A stretch of 56,507 bases of DNA, taken from assembly GCA_958423465.1 (NCBI GenBank), contig CATZRD010000010.1, positions 1 through 56,507 of the forward strand. The letters are read 5' to 3'. Below, piece after piece: positions 17,905 through 26,315 of this stretch (the first letter of the stretch is position 1; every line of letters starts with the position of its first letter). The notes below the pieces were generated by a model that worked only from the letters and a program-made list of their open reading frames with translations, did not search any database and was not told where the DNA came from. A program made the translations under genes and the position numbers. The stretch comes from an uncultured Oscillospiraceae bacterium. GTDB taxonomy: Bacteria > Bacillota > Clostridia > Oscillospirales > Oscillospiraceae.

Positions 17905-18885
17905 ATGATGAAAGATTTGGTATTGATCGACAGAAAGACGGCGCAGCATAAGGGCTGCGTGCACATGCATACGGACCGCTCTCCGGATTCCACGGTCCCC
18001 TACGCCGGCGCGCTGGCGGAATATCGGGAAAAGGGGTTCCGCTTCTGCGTGATGACGGACCATGAGATCTATTGGAATTCACGGGAGCAGGACAGGGAGG
18101 ATTTTATCGTGCTGGCCGGCGCGGAGCGCGCCCTGCGGCCCAACGAGGCCCATCCCTTCCTCCTGAGCGGTCCGCGGCAGATGCATTGCCACTTGAACCT
18201 CATCTGGGACGTGACCGCGGGCCCGTGCCCCTACGGCCACGATGAGCGGCTGCCCCGCCCCATTGACTGGGGCATCAGCTCCTGGAACCGTCTTATCCGC
18301 TCCTGCGGGGAGCAAAACCAACTGGTGATCTTCAACCACCCCGGGTGGTCCCATGTGGCGCCGGAGACCCTGCTGGCGGTGGAGGGGTGCTTCGCTCTTG
18401 AGGTGTGGAACACCGGCGCGGTGAAGGACCTGGGCGGCGCGTCCGACGACGGGATATGGGACTACTGCCTGGAGCGGGGGAAGCGGATCTGGGCCGTGGC
18501 GGGCGACGATACCCACCACTACGGTCCGGACTACGGTATCTGCGGCGCCTGCGCTACCGTGGCGCTGACCGACGACTTTTCCCGGGAGGGGCTGTGTACG
18601 GCACTGAGGAACGGACGGTTTTATCCTACCACCGGACCGGAGCTGCGCGCCATGGAAGTCAAAGACGGCGTACTCCATATGGATTTCTCACCGGCGGTCA
18701 TGGCGCAGGTCGTCGGCGGGTCCCGCTGGGGCCGCGCCTGCTATGCGGGGCCTGGCGAGGAGCTGACCCATCTGGAGTGGCCCGTGGATTCCGCCCTGAA
18801 CTATTTTCGTGTGAGAGTGGTGGACGGGCGCGGCGGCGTGGCCTGGTCGCAGCCCGTATTTATGGAAGATCTGCTGGAAGAGTAA
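17905..18885 (+). CDS. PHP-domain metallohydrolase (CehA/McbA-like)
   Basis: A 326-residue protein of the PHP superfamily, which uses a two- or three-metal site to hydrolyse phosphoesters, amides or carbamates. Visible ligands are H20 and H22 with D24 (GCVHMHTDRSPDS), MTDHEIYW, FNHPGW and GDDTHHYG. The arrangement resembles CehA/McbA-type hydrolases rather than histidinol phosphatase; there is no signal peptide. Start is uncertain: ATG at 17905 or 17908 after a weak GGTGG site; the upstream ATG at 17872 would be inside the hairpin. It may cleave the imported conjugate. Confidence 0.8.
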   Translation: MMKDLVLIDRKTAQHKGCVHMHTDRSPDSTVPYAGALAEYREKGFRFCVMTDHEIYWNSREQDREDFIVLAGAERALRPNEAHPFLLSGPRQMHCHLNLIWDVTAGPCPYGHDERLPRPIDWGISSWNRLIRSCGEQNQLVIFNHPGWSHVAPETLLAVEGCFALEVWNTGAVKDLGGASDDGIWDYCLERGKRIWAVAGDDTHHYGPDYGICGACATVALTDDFSREGLCTALRNGRFYPTTGPELRAMEVKDGVLHMDFSPAVMAQVVGGSRWGRACYAGPGEELTHLEWPVDSALNYFRVRVVDGRGGVAWSQPVFMEDLLEE

Positions 18886-18924
18886 CAAGCCGCGGGTCTC
18901 TCCGGCGGCGGAAATGAGGGAGAA

Positions 18925-19839
18925 ATGAAAAAGCATGCTGTCCGCGCGCTGTGCGTGCTGGCGATCGTGCTGTGCGCAGGCGCGCTGCTGTACAGAGGCC
19001 TGCACCGGGAGGGCGTGACGGTCCATTTTTACGATGTGGCGGAGCTGGACGGCCAGTGGGGCGACTGCACGTTCTTCACCTTCCCGGACGGCAGCAATCT
19101 GCTGGTGGACTGCGGCACGGCGGCGGCGGGCGAGATCATCGCGGCGGATCTGCGGGACCGGGGCGTGGAGAAGATCGACGTGCTGGTACTGACGCATTTT
19201 CACGCCGACCATGTGGGGGGCTATCGGAAGATCGCGGAGACATTTCCCATTGGCCAAATCTGCTCCCCCGGCTATGTGTCCCGGCAGTTCGCGTGGGTGG
19301 AGGAGGATATCGCGGCCCGGAAGATCCCGTATACCTATTTGCGGGCGGGGGATACCTTTACCGTTGGAACGGCGGAGATCGACGTTTTGTGGCCCCTGGC
19401 GGAGCTGGTGGCGGAGAACCCGACGCTGGACGCGTCGGATACCAACTGCGTCATCGACACCAACAACCGCTCGCTGGTATTTCGCCTGAAGGCGGAGGGG
19501 GTGTCCGTGCTGATGACTGCCGATATCTATAAGCAGGCGCAGCGGGATATCCTGGATGCCTATGCCGGCGATCTGCCCGCGCTGGAAGCGGACATTCTGA
19601 AGATCCCGCACCACGGCTATGAAAACGCGGTGAATATCGACTTTATCCAGGCGGTTTCCCCCCGATACGCGGTGATGGAGGGCAACCATGTGATGACCAA
19701 TGTGTCCTACCGGCACTATACCGAGGCGGGGTGCGCGACTTACGCCAGTTGGATGAATGGAAATGTCTTCGCCACGCTGAAGGATGGTGAAGCGGCCGTC
19801 ACGGCGGACTCTCTCGAGATCAACGACTATTACAAGTGA
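18925..19839 (+). CDS. ComEC-like MBL-fold hydrolase with N-terminal anchor
   Basis: A 304-residue metallo-beta-lactamase-fold protein. Residues 7-24 are a single hydrophobic segment (signal anchor), so the domain is expected outside the cytoplasmic membrane. The metal motif is THFHADHVGG with H91, H93, D95 and H96, and a later IPHHGYE is typical of the C-terminal domain of ComEC. No competence-type membrane channel is attached. It lies 39 bp after the PHP gene, RBS GAGGGAG. A phosphodiesterase or other hydrolytic role is inferred; substrate unknown. Confidence 0.85.
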   Translation: MKKHAVRALCVLAIVLCAGALLYRGLHREGVTVHFYDVAELDGQWGDCTFFTFPDGSNLLVDCGTAAAGEIIAADLRDRGVEKIDVLVLTHFHADHVGGYRKIAETFPIGQICSPGYVSRQFAWVEEDIAARKIPYTYLRAGDTFTVGTAEIDVLWPLAELVAENPTLDASDTNCVIDTNNRSLVFRLKAEGVSVLMTADIYKQAQRDILDAYAGDLPALEADILKIPHHGYENAVNIDFIQAVSPRYAVMEGNHVMTNVSYRHYTEAGCATYASWMNGNVFATLKDGEAAVTADSLEINDYYK

Positions 19840-19952
19840 CCGTGTAAGCGGCACATGGAGCGGGACAGAACGCGGGCCGGCGGCGGGAAGCTGCGGCTTG
19901 CCTGTCCGGCAGCTGGAAAAGAGGAAAAGCAGAAGGGGGACCAGAGAGGAAT

Positions 19953-21452
19953 ATGAGAGTTCTGCTGATGGAGATCAACCAGGAATCCAACAGCTTTTGC
20001 GCGGCCAGCAATACGCTGGAGAATTACCGCAACTGCTGCCTGTACGAGGGCGGGGAGATCCCCGCGAATATCGCGGGAAAGCAGGTGGCGGTAGGAGGGA
20101 TGCTCCAGGCGCTGCGGGAGGACGGCGTGGAGGTCGTTCCGGGACTGTGTATGCGGGCCAACGCCAGCGGCGTTTTGACGGACGAGATCTATGACTTCTT
20201 TATCGGCAAGCTGCGGGAATACGCGGCCGCCGCCGGGCAGGTGGACGGCTGCTATATCTCTATGCACGGCGCTACCCAGGCGGAGTCCCACGAGGATGTC
20301 TGCGGCGACGTATTGGAGGAGGCGCGGCGCTTGCTGGGCAGCGGCGTGGTCATAGCCACCTCCTATGATCTGCACGCCAATATTACGCCCCGCATGTTCC
20401 AAATGGCCGATATCATCTGCGGCTATCAGACCTATCCCCATGTGGATCAGTACGCCACGGGGTATCGCGCCGCCAAGTTCGGCAACCGGATGCTGCGGGG
20501 CGAGAGGTTCCATATGGCCTACGGCCTGCTGCCCATGATCCAGCCGGCCAGCGGCTATACCACCACCGGGGGCGCCCTTGGCCGTGTGATGCGGAACATG
20601 CTCGCGCGGGTGGACGGCGGCCGGGTGCTGGATATGTCCGCCTTCCAGATGCAGCCCTGGCTGGACGTATCCTGCGGCGGCTCCGCCGTCGTGGCCATCG
20701 GCGCGGATGAGGGCGCGGTCCGGGACGCGGTGGGCGCGACCATGGAGGAGCTGTGGCGGATCCGCCACGACATGACGCCTCAGACCGTGACGGTGGAGGA
20801 CGCCGTGGCGGCGGCCCGCCGCCATGAGGACGGCAGGCCTGTCGTTGTCGCCGATTTTTCCGATTCTCCCAACGCCGGCGCGGCCGGCGACAATTTCGAC
20901 ATTGCCTATGCCATAGCGCGGCAGGCGCCGGAACTGCGGGTGGGCACGATCATCAACGATCCCGCGCTGGCGGACCGGGCCTTTGCCGAGGGCCTGGGGA
21001 GCACCTTCCAGGCCAGCGTAGGGGGGACGCTGGACCCGAAGTTTTCCCGCTCCTATCCCGGCACCTTTTTCGTGGAGAGCCTCCACACAGGCCGGTACAT
21101 GATCGAGGGGCCGTCCATGCGGTTCCTCCGCGAGCGCATCGGCCCCACGGCGACCCTCCAGATGGGGAATACCGCACTGGTCGTCTGCCACAGTATGGCC
21201 ACCACCGGCGACCCCCAGCTGCTGCGCCACTTCGGGGTGGAGCCGACCCTGTATGACGTGGTGATCGTCAAGGCGTGCACGTCCTTCCGGGCGGCCTACG
21301 GCAAATTCGCGGGACAGATGCTGGTCATTGATACCGGCTGCTCCGCTACGGCGCGTCTGACCAGCCTGCCGTTCCGGCGTCTGCCCCGGGCGTTCTATCC
21401 GTTTGCCGACCAGGAGCGTCCCGGCCAGATGGAGCGCATACTGACCAAATAG
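19953..21452 (+). CDS. M81 / MlrC-like metallopeptidase family protein
   Basis: A 499-residue protein of the MlrC (microcystinase C, DUF1485/MlrC_C) family. The N-terminal part reads MRVLLMEINQESNSF and carries SMHGATQAESHEDVCGD, then SYDLHANITPRM and YQTYPHVDQYATG, which hold the conserved Asp/His metal ligands. The C-terminal MlrC_C domain includes DFSDSPNAGAAGDNFD. Family members hydrolyse short peptides, but many homologues lie in catabolic clusters with unknown amide or ester substrates. Gap of 113 bp before it holds nothing recognisable; RBS AGAGAGGA. Confidence 0.88.
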   Translation: MRVLLMEINQESNSFCAASNTLENYRNCCLYEGGEIPANIAGKQVAVGGMLQALREDGVEVVPGLCMRANASGVLTDEIYDFFIGKLREYAAAAGQVDGCYISMHGATQAESHEDVCGDVLEEARRLLGSGVVIATSYDLHANITPRMFQMADIICGYQTYPHVDQYATGYRAAKFGNRMLRGERFHMAYGLLPMIQPASGYTTTGGALGRVMRNMLARVDGGRVLDMSAFQMQPWLDVSCGGSAVVAIGADEGAVRDAVGATMEELWRIRHDMTPQTVTVEDAVAAARRHEDGRPVVVADFSDSPNAGAAGDNFDIAYAIARQAPELRVGTIINDPALADRAFAEGLGSTFQASVGGTLDPKFSRSYPGTFFVESLHTGRYMIEGPSMRFLRERIGPTATLQMGNTALVVCHSMATTGDPQLLRHFGVEPTLYDVVIVKACTSFRAAYGKFAGQMLVIDTGCSATARLTSLPFRRLPRAFYPFADQERPGQMERILTK

Positions 21453-21521
21453 GGAGCCTCCGCAGAAGACCGGCGGCGGAGAGAACCGGACGAAACATTC
21501 GGAGGAAGGGGCGGAAAAGTG

Positions 21522-22817
21522 ATGATACATATGGAATTTCCCTATGGAAAGGTGTATAATACATTGGACCTGCCGCGAGAGCGGGTACAGGGGATCCTGC
21601 GGGGACAGATTGCCGCCTATGATCCGGGAAAAAGCCAGGAGGAGCTGGTGGAGGAGTCTCTGCGCCGCCCCATTGGCTCGCCGGGACTGGCGGAGCTGAG
21701 TCGGGGCAAAGACCGCGTGACCATCATTGCCTCCGACCACACCCGTCCCGTACCCAGCAGACTGCTGATCCCGCCGATGCTTCGGGAGATCCGCCGGGGG
21801 AACCCCGGGGCGGAGATCACCATACTGATCGCCACCGGCTGCCACCGCGGCACGACCCGCCGGGAGCTGGCGGACAAATTCGGGCCGGAGATCGTGGAGC
21901 GGGAGCGCATCGTTGTCCATGACTGCGACAGCGGCGGGGATCTGCGGTTCCTGGGGCTCCTGCCGTCAGGCGGCCAGTGCTGGGTGAACCGCTGGGCCTG
22001 TGAGGCGGATCTGCTGGTTTCCGAGGGCTTCATCGAGCCCCATTTTTTTGCCGGCTACTCCGGCGGCCGCAAGTCCGTTCTGCCAGGCGTGGCGGGCCGC
22101 GGGACGGTGCTGGCCAACCACTGCGCGGAGTTTATCGACAGTCCCCGCGCCCGGGCGGGCGTCCTTGCCGGAAATGCCATCCATGAGGATATGGTGTGGG
22201 CGGCGGAAAAGGCTGGACTTGCCTTCATCCTGAATGTGGTCCTCAACGAGCGCAAGGAGATCGTCTGCGCCGTGGCCGGGGACAGCCGGGCGGCCCATGA
22301 GGCGGGCTGCCGCTTCCTGTCGGGGCTTTGCGGCGTGGAGGCCAGACCGTCGGATATCGTCATCACCACCAACGGCGGGTATCCGCTGGATCAGAACATC
22401 TACCAGGCGGTGAAAGGGATGACGGCGGCGGAGGCGGCCGTCCGTCCCGGCGGCGTCATCATCATGCTGGCGCAGTCCGGAGACGGCCACGGAGGCGAGG
22501 CGTTTTTCCGGGAGATGGCGGCGGGAGACGATATGGACGGGCTCTACGCCGGAATCATGGCCCGCTCCCGCCGGGAGACGGTCCCGGATCAGTGGCAGGC
22601 CCAGATCCTGATACGGGTGCTGCGGAAGGCGAGGGTCATTTTCCTTTCCGACGCGCCGGACGACATGGTGCGCGCGCTGCATATGATTCCGGCCCATTCG
22701 CTGGAGGAGGCGCTGGAGCTGGCGGAGAAGCTGCTGGGAGATCCCAACGCCTCCGTGACCGCCATTCCTGACGGCGTATCCGTGATCGTGAGGCAGAAGC
22801 AGGAGGAAGATCTGTGA
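21522..22817 (+). CDS. larA: LarA-type nickel-dependent 2-hydroxyacid racemase/epimerase
   Basis: A 431-residue protein strongly like Lactiplantibacillus LarA. It keeps SSDHTRP-type SDHTRPVPS, GCHRGTT, EPHFFAGYSGGRKSVLPG, and NGGYPLDQNIYQAVKGM. With the ATG at 21522 as residue 1 the nickel-pincer ligands fall at H108, H174, K184 and H200, the numbers known for lactate racemase; GTG at 21519 is the alternative start. The family interconverts configurations of alpha-hydroxyacids (lactate, malate, sugar acids). The cofactor genes larB, larC and larE are not in this window. Next to glycerate kinase, a glycerate or aldonate isomer is an attractive substrate, but that is inference. Confidence 0.93.
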   Translation: MIHMEFPYGKVYNTLDLPRERVQGILRGQIAAYDPGKSQEELVEESLRRPIGSPGLAELSRGKDRVTIIASDHTRPVPSRLLIPPMLREIRRGNPGAEITILIATGCHRGTTRRELADKFGPEIVERERIVVHDCDSGGDLRFLGLLPSGGQCWVNRWACEADLLVSEGFIEPHFFAGYSGGRKSVLPGVAGRGTVLANHCAEFIDSPRARAGVLAGNAIHEDMVWAAEKAGLAFILNVVLNERKEIVCAVAGDSRAAHEAGCRFLSGLCGVEARPSDIVITTNGGYPLDQNIYQAVKGMTAAEAAVRPGGVIIMLAQSGDGHGGEAFFREMAAGDDMDGLYAGIMARSRRETVPDQWQAQILIRVLRKARVIFLSDAPDDMVRALHMIPAHSLEEALELAEKLLGDPNASVTAIPDGVSVIVRQKQEEDL

Positions 22818-23947
22818 AAAGGTGCATCATCATACCGGATTCCTATAAAGGGACCATGTCCGCTATGGAGTTCTGCCGTCTGGGCAGGGAGGCGGTGCTG
22901 CGCCGCTTTCCGGCGTGTGAGGTGCTGTGTATTCCTGTGGCGGACGGCGGCGAGGGGACCGTGGACTGCTTCGCGGAGGCGCTGGGCGCTCAGCGCTTCA
23001 GCGTCTCCTCCGCCGGCCCCTGGGGAGAGCGGACGGAGGCTCAGTATGCCCGTTCCGGGGATACCGCGTTCGTGGAAATGGCCCAAAACGCGGGGCTGCC
23101 CATGGTGGGAGATCGAAAGGACCCGGGACAGACGACCACCTACGGGGTGGGGGAAGTGATCCGCGCCGCGGTCAAGGCGGGATGCGGACACATCGTACTG
23201 GGCCTGGGAGGGAGCTGTACCAACGACGCCGGTACCGGCGCGGCCTGCGCGCTGGGCGCCAGGTTTTACAGAGCGGACGGAGAGACGTTTCTTCCCACAG
23301 GCGACACGCTGGGAGATATCGCGTCATATGATACCGCCACGGTCCGGGAGCTGCTGGACGGCTGCCGGATCACGGCCATGTGCGATATCGACAATGTCAT
23401 GTACGGTCCCCAGGGAGCCGCGGCGGTCTTCGCGCCCCAGAAGGGGGCGGACGGACGGCAGGTGGAGCGGCTGGACGCCGGGCTGCGTTCCCTGGGCCGC
23501 TTGATGGAGCGGCAGAGCGGCCGGGATATCGCCCACATGCCCGGCTCCGGCGCCGCCGGCGCCTTTGGCGCGGGTGTGGCGGCGTTTCTGGGGGGCGAGC
23601 TGCGCTCCGGCATCGAGACGGTGCTGGACTGCGTGGGCTTCGACCATCTGCTGGAGGGAACGGATATGGTGTTCACCGGCGAGGGCTGCATAGACGGCCA
23701 GAGCCTCCGGGGCAAGGTGGTGTCCGGCGTAGCCAGGCGGGCCAAGGCCCGCGGCGTACCGGTGACGGTGGTGGCCGGCGCGGTGGGCGACGGCGCGGAG
23801 GGCGCTTACGAGCTGGGCGTCAGCGGGATGTTCAGCATCAACCGCCGGGCGGAGGACTTCTCTGTATCTAAGTTCAAAACAAAAGAAAACTTTTCGGCGG
23901 CTATGGACGCGATCCTGGGACTTTTGGCCGCCTGGGAACAGCGATAG
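22814..23947 (+). CDS. glycerate kinase
   Basis: A 377-residue kinase of the GarK/GlxK family that phosphorylates D-glycerate, usually to 2-phosphoglycerate. Signatures are IPDSYKGTMSAMEFC at the N-terminus, VADGGEGTVD, and GLGGSCTNDAGTGAACALG, plus FTGEGCIDGQSLRGK in the C-terminal half. GTG start overlaps the stop of larA by 4 bp, so the two are translationally coupled. It is the last gene of the train and would feed the product into glycolysis. Length is normal. Confidence 0.93.
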   Translation: MKRCIIIPDSYKGTMSAMEFCRLGREAVLRRFPACEVLCIPVADGGEGTVDCFAEALGAQRFSVSSAGPWGERTEAQYARSGDTAFVEMAQNAGLPMVGDRKDPGQTTTYGVGEVIRAAVKAGCGHIVLGLGGSCTNDAGTGAACALGARFYRADGETFLPTGDTLGDIASYDTATVRELLDGCRITAMCDIDNVMYGPQGAAAVFAPQKGADGRQVERLDAGLRSLGRLMERQSGRDIAHMPGSGAAGAFGAGVAAFLGGELRSGIETVLDCVGFDHLLEGTDMVFTGEGCIDGQSLRGKVVSGVARRAKARGVPVTVVAGAVGDGAEGAYELGVSGMFSINRRAEDFSVSKFKTKENFSAAMDAILGLLAAWEQR

Positions 23948-23961
23948 CGCAAAAAACAAAA

Positions 23962-24015
23962 GCGCGGAGGAGAGAGCGAATGGCAGCTCTCCTCCGCGCC
24001 TTTGCTTTTTGTTTT
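23962..24015. terminator. bidirectional terminator
   Basis: Perfect 13-bp stem (23962-23974 with 23987-23999), A-rich on the left (23951-23961) and T-rich on the right (24001-24014), between convergent glycerate kinase and hisJ. Confidence 0.9.
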
Positions 24016-24034
24016 GCCCCCCCTGACTCACTTC

Positions 24035-24856
24035 CTACAGCCTCTGGGAAATGAAACCGTCCTTCGTCAGCACCCAGGTCTCCCGAAAGCCGCAGCTTCT
24101 GGCCAGCTCCCGGGCCTGGGGGAAGGCGAAGAGGAGCGTATCCGCGCTGTGGCTGTCGCTGGTAACGCAGATCCGCCCGCCCCGGTCGTGGATGGCCCGG
24201 AGCAGAGCGGCGGAGGGGTAGGGCTCTTGCCGGTAGCCTCTGGCCATGGCGCCGGTATTGATCTCGAAGATCACGTCGTGGGCCATGATAGCCTCCAGCG
24301 CCTCCAGGGCGGCGGAGAGATACCGGGGGTCCGCCTCGTCAAAGTACCGCCCGCCCTGGTTGAACTTGGCCACCAGGTCCAGGTGGCCCACGATCTGGCA
24401 GCCGGTGTCCTCCACCACAGAGGCCATCCGCCGGAAGTAGGTCCGGGCGAAGCCGTAGGGATCGCCGCCGAAGTGCCGGGCCACGCTGTTTGAAAAATCC
24501 TCCCCGGTGTGATCGGCGGAGAGATACGCGCCGTCCGCCCAGATGTTGTGGACGGAACCGATGACGTAGTCGTAGGGATAGCTGTCCGCCGGGGAGTCCA
24601 CGTCCTGTTCCAGCCCCAGAAAGATCTCCAGCCGCCCGGCATATTCCTCCCGCAGCCGCAGGACCTCCGCCCGGTAGGCGTCCGCGTCCTCCGGGGGCAT
24701 GGTCCAGCCGTCCGGGTCCAGAGGGGGGAGGAGGGGGCTGTGCTCGGAGAAGCCCAGGGAGGTCATTCCCAGGCGAAGGGCGGCGCGGACCGTCTCCTCC
24801 GCCGTGCTCCGTCCGTCCCCAAAGTTGGTATGGGTGTGGAGATTTTGCAGAATCAT
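24035..24856 (-). CDS. hisJ: histidinol-phosphatase, PHP type
   Basis: A 273-residue PHP-family phosphatase that removes phosphate from L-histidinol phosphate, the penultimate stage of histidine synthesis. Metal ligands are seen in NLHTHTNFGDG (H7, H9), GFSEHSPL, GLEQDVDSP, GSVHNIW, GHLDLVAK and TSDSHSADTL. It is the last gene of the his operon and overlaps hisIE by 4 bp. Length is typical of the Bacillus type. It differs from the PHP protein at 17905, whose ligand spacing is of another branch. Confidence 0.93.
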   Translation of the reverse strand: MILQNLHTHTNFGDGRSTAEETVRAALRLGMTSLGFSEHSPLLPPLDPDGWTMPPEDADAYRAEVLRLREEYAGRLEIFLGLEQDVDSPADSYPYDYVIGSVHNIWADGAYLSADHTGEDFSNSVARHFGGDPYGFARTYFRRMASVVEDTGCQIVGHLDLVAKFNQGGRYFDEADPRYLSAALEALEAIMAHDVIFEINTGAMARGYRQEPYPSAALLRAIHDRGGRICVTSDSHSADTLLFAFPQARELARSCGFRETWVLTKDGFISQRL

Positions 24857-25503
24857 TCGGTCATCTTCTCCTGCTTCACCTTGTGGTCGATGACGTGGCG
24901 GGAGGCCAGCTCCTTCCTCACGTCCTCCACCGGGATCCCCAGCTCCACCATCAGCACCATCACATGGTACATGAGGTCCGCGATCTCGTAGACCGTCTCC
25001 GCCCTGTCCCGGGCCTTGCCGGCGATGATGACCTCCGTGGATTCCTCGCCCACCTTTTTCAGGATCTTGTCCAGACCCTTCTGGAACAGGTAGGTGGTGT
25101 AGGACCCTTCGGGCAGGTCCGCCTTCCGGCTCTTCAGCAGGCCGTAGAGGCCCTCCACGGAGAAGGGTTCCGGTTCGTTTCCCGCAAAGACCCGGTCGTT
25201 GAAGCAGGAGTCGGTCCCCAGATGGCAGGCGGGACCGTCCTTATTGACCCGGACTACCAGCGCGTCCCGGTCGCAGTCGGCGGTGATGTCCACGATGCGC
25301 TGGACGTTGCCGCTGGTTTCTCCCTTCCGCCACAGGGCCTGCCGGGACCGGGACCAGAAGCAGGTCCGGCCCTCGGCCATGCTGACGGACAGGCTCTCCC
25401 GGTTCATGTAGGCCAGGGTCAGGACCTTTTGGCTCTCCGCGTCCACCACAATGGCGGGGATCAGCCCCTTCTCGTCAAATTTCAGTTCGCTGAGTTCTAC
25501 CAT
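24853..25503 (-). CDS. hisIE: phosphoribosyl-AMP cyclohydrolase / PR-ATP pyrophosphatase
   Basis: A 216-residue bifunctional enzyme for steps 2 and 3 of histidine synthesis. The N-terminal HisI half has FDEKGLIPAIVVD, the Zn/Mg site DCDRDALVVRV and GPACHLGTDSCF; the C-terminal HisE half has DKILKKVGEESTEVIIAGK. Start at 25503 is preferred because GAGGTG precedes it and the family begins close to this residue; an in-frame ATG 51 bp upstream gives an unneeded extension. It lies 53 bp after hisF. Confidence 0.95.
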   Translation of the reverse strand: MVELSELKFDEKGLIPAIVVDAESQKVLTLAYMNRESLSVSMAEGRTCFWSRSRQALWRKGETSGNVQRIVDITADCDRDALVVRVNKDGPACHLGTDSCFNDRVFAGNEPEPFSVEGLYGLLKSRKADLPEGSYTTYLFQKGLDKILKKVGEESTEVIIAGKARDRAETVYEIADLMYHVMVLMVELGIPVEDVRKELASRHVIDHKVKQEKMTE

Positions 25504-25556
25504 ACACACCTCACAGTCAGTTGTCGATCCGCTTTCCGGAAGAAAAGGCGGCATAC

Positions 25557-26315
25557 CTATCGTCTCACGTTGATGCCGGCGTCAGCGAGCCGGCGCTTCA
25601 GGTCGGGGATGGATACCTCCCCGAAGTGGAAGATGGAGGCAGCAAGGCCGGCGTCCACCTTGGGCAGGGCGCGAAAGAGCGTGACGAAATCCTCCGCCCG
25701 GCCCGCGCCGCCGGAGGCGATCACCGGCACGTCCACCGCGTCGCAGACGGCGGCGAGCATCTCCAGGTCGAAGCCGCCCTTCACCCCGTCGGTGTCGATG
25801 CTGTTAAGGACGATCTCCCCGGCCCCGGCGGCCACGCCACGCCGGATCCAGTCGATGGCGTCCAGCCCCGTGTCCTCCCGCCCGCCCTTGGCGAACACCC
25901 GGAACTGTCCGTCCACCCGCTTGGCGTCCACGGACAGCACCACACACTGGTCGCCGTATTTTCGGGCGGCGGTGGAGATGAGAGACGGGTCCCGAATGGC
26001 CCCGGAGTTGACGCTGACCTTGTCCGCGCCGCACTTCAGCACCCGGTCGAAATCCTCCACCGTGTTGATGCCGCCCCCCACCGTCAGGGGGATGAAAATG
26101 GTGGCGGCCACCTGCCGCAGAATGTCCGTGAAGAGGGCGCGCCCCTCGCAGGAGGCGGTGATGTCGTAAAACACCAGCTCGTCCGCCCCGCAGCCGCTGT
26201 AGAATTCCGCCAGCTTCACCGGGGAGCTGACGTCGCTGAGCCCCAGGAAGTTGACGCCCTTGACCACCCGGCCGTCCTTCACGTCCAGGCAGGGGATGAT
26301 GCGCTTGGTGATCAT
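25557..26315 (-). CDS. hisF: imidazole glycerol phosphate synthase, cyclase subunit
   Basis: A 252-residue TIM-barrel enzyme that, with HisH, forms imidazole glycerol phosphate and AICAR. Key residues are Asp11 in IPCLDVKDGRVVKG and the second catalytic Asp in VVLSVDAKRVDG, with phosphate loops VGGGINT and ASGGAGRAEDF. Normal length. ATG overlaps the hisA stop by 4 bp, so translation is coupled. Confidence 0.97.
   Translation of the reverse strand: MITKRIIPCLDVKDGRVVKGVNFLGLSDVSSPVKLAEFYSGCGADELVFYDITASCEGRALFTDILRQVAATIFIPLTVGGGINTVEDFDRVLKCGADKVSVNSGAIRDPSLISTAARKYGDQCVVLSVDAKRVDGQFRVFAKGGREDTGLDAIDWIRRGVAAGAGEIVLNSIDTDGVKGGFDLEMLAAVCDAVDVPVIASGGAGRAEDFVTLFRALPKVDAGLAASIFHFGEVSIPDLKRRLADAGINVRR

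Noticed and set aside
17905..18885. A second histidinol phosphatase
   Set aside because: It is a PHP protein but its metal-ligand pattern is of the CehA/McbA-like branch, and the his operon already has hisJ.
19840..19952. Promoter or small RNA in the gap before the MlrC-like gene
   Set aside because: The 113 bp hold no -35/-10 pair or stable hairpin that I can support.
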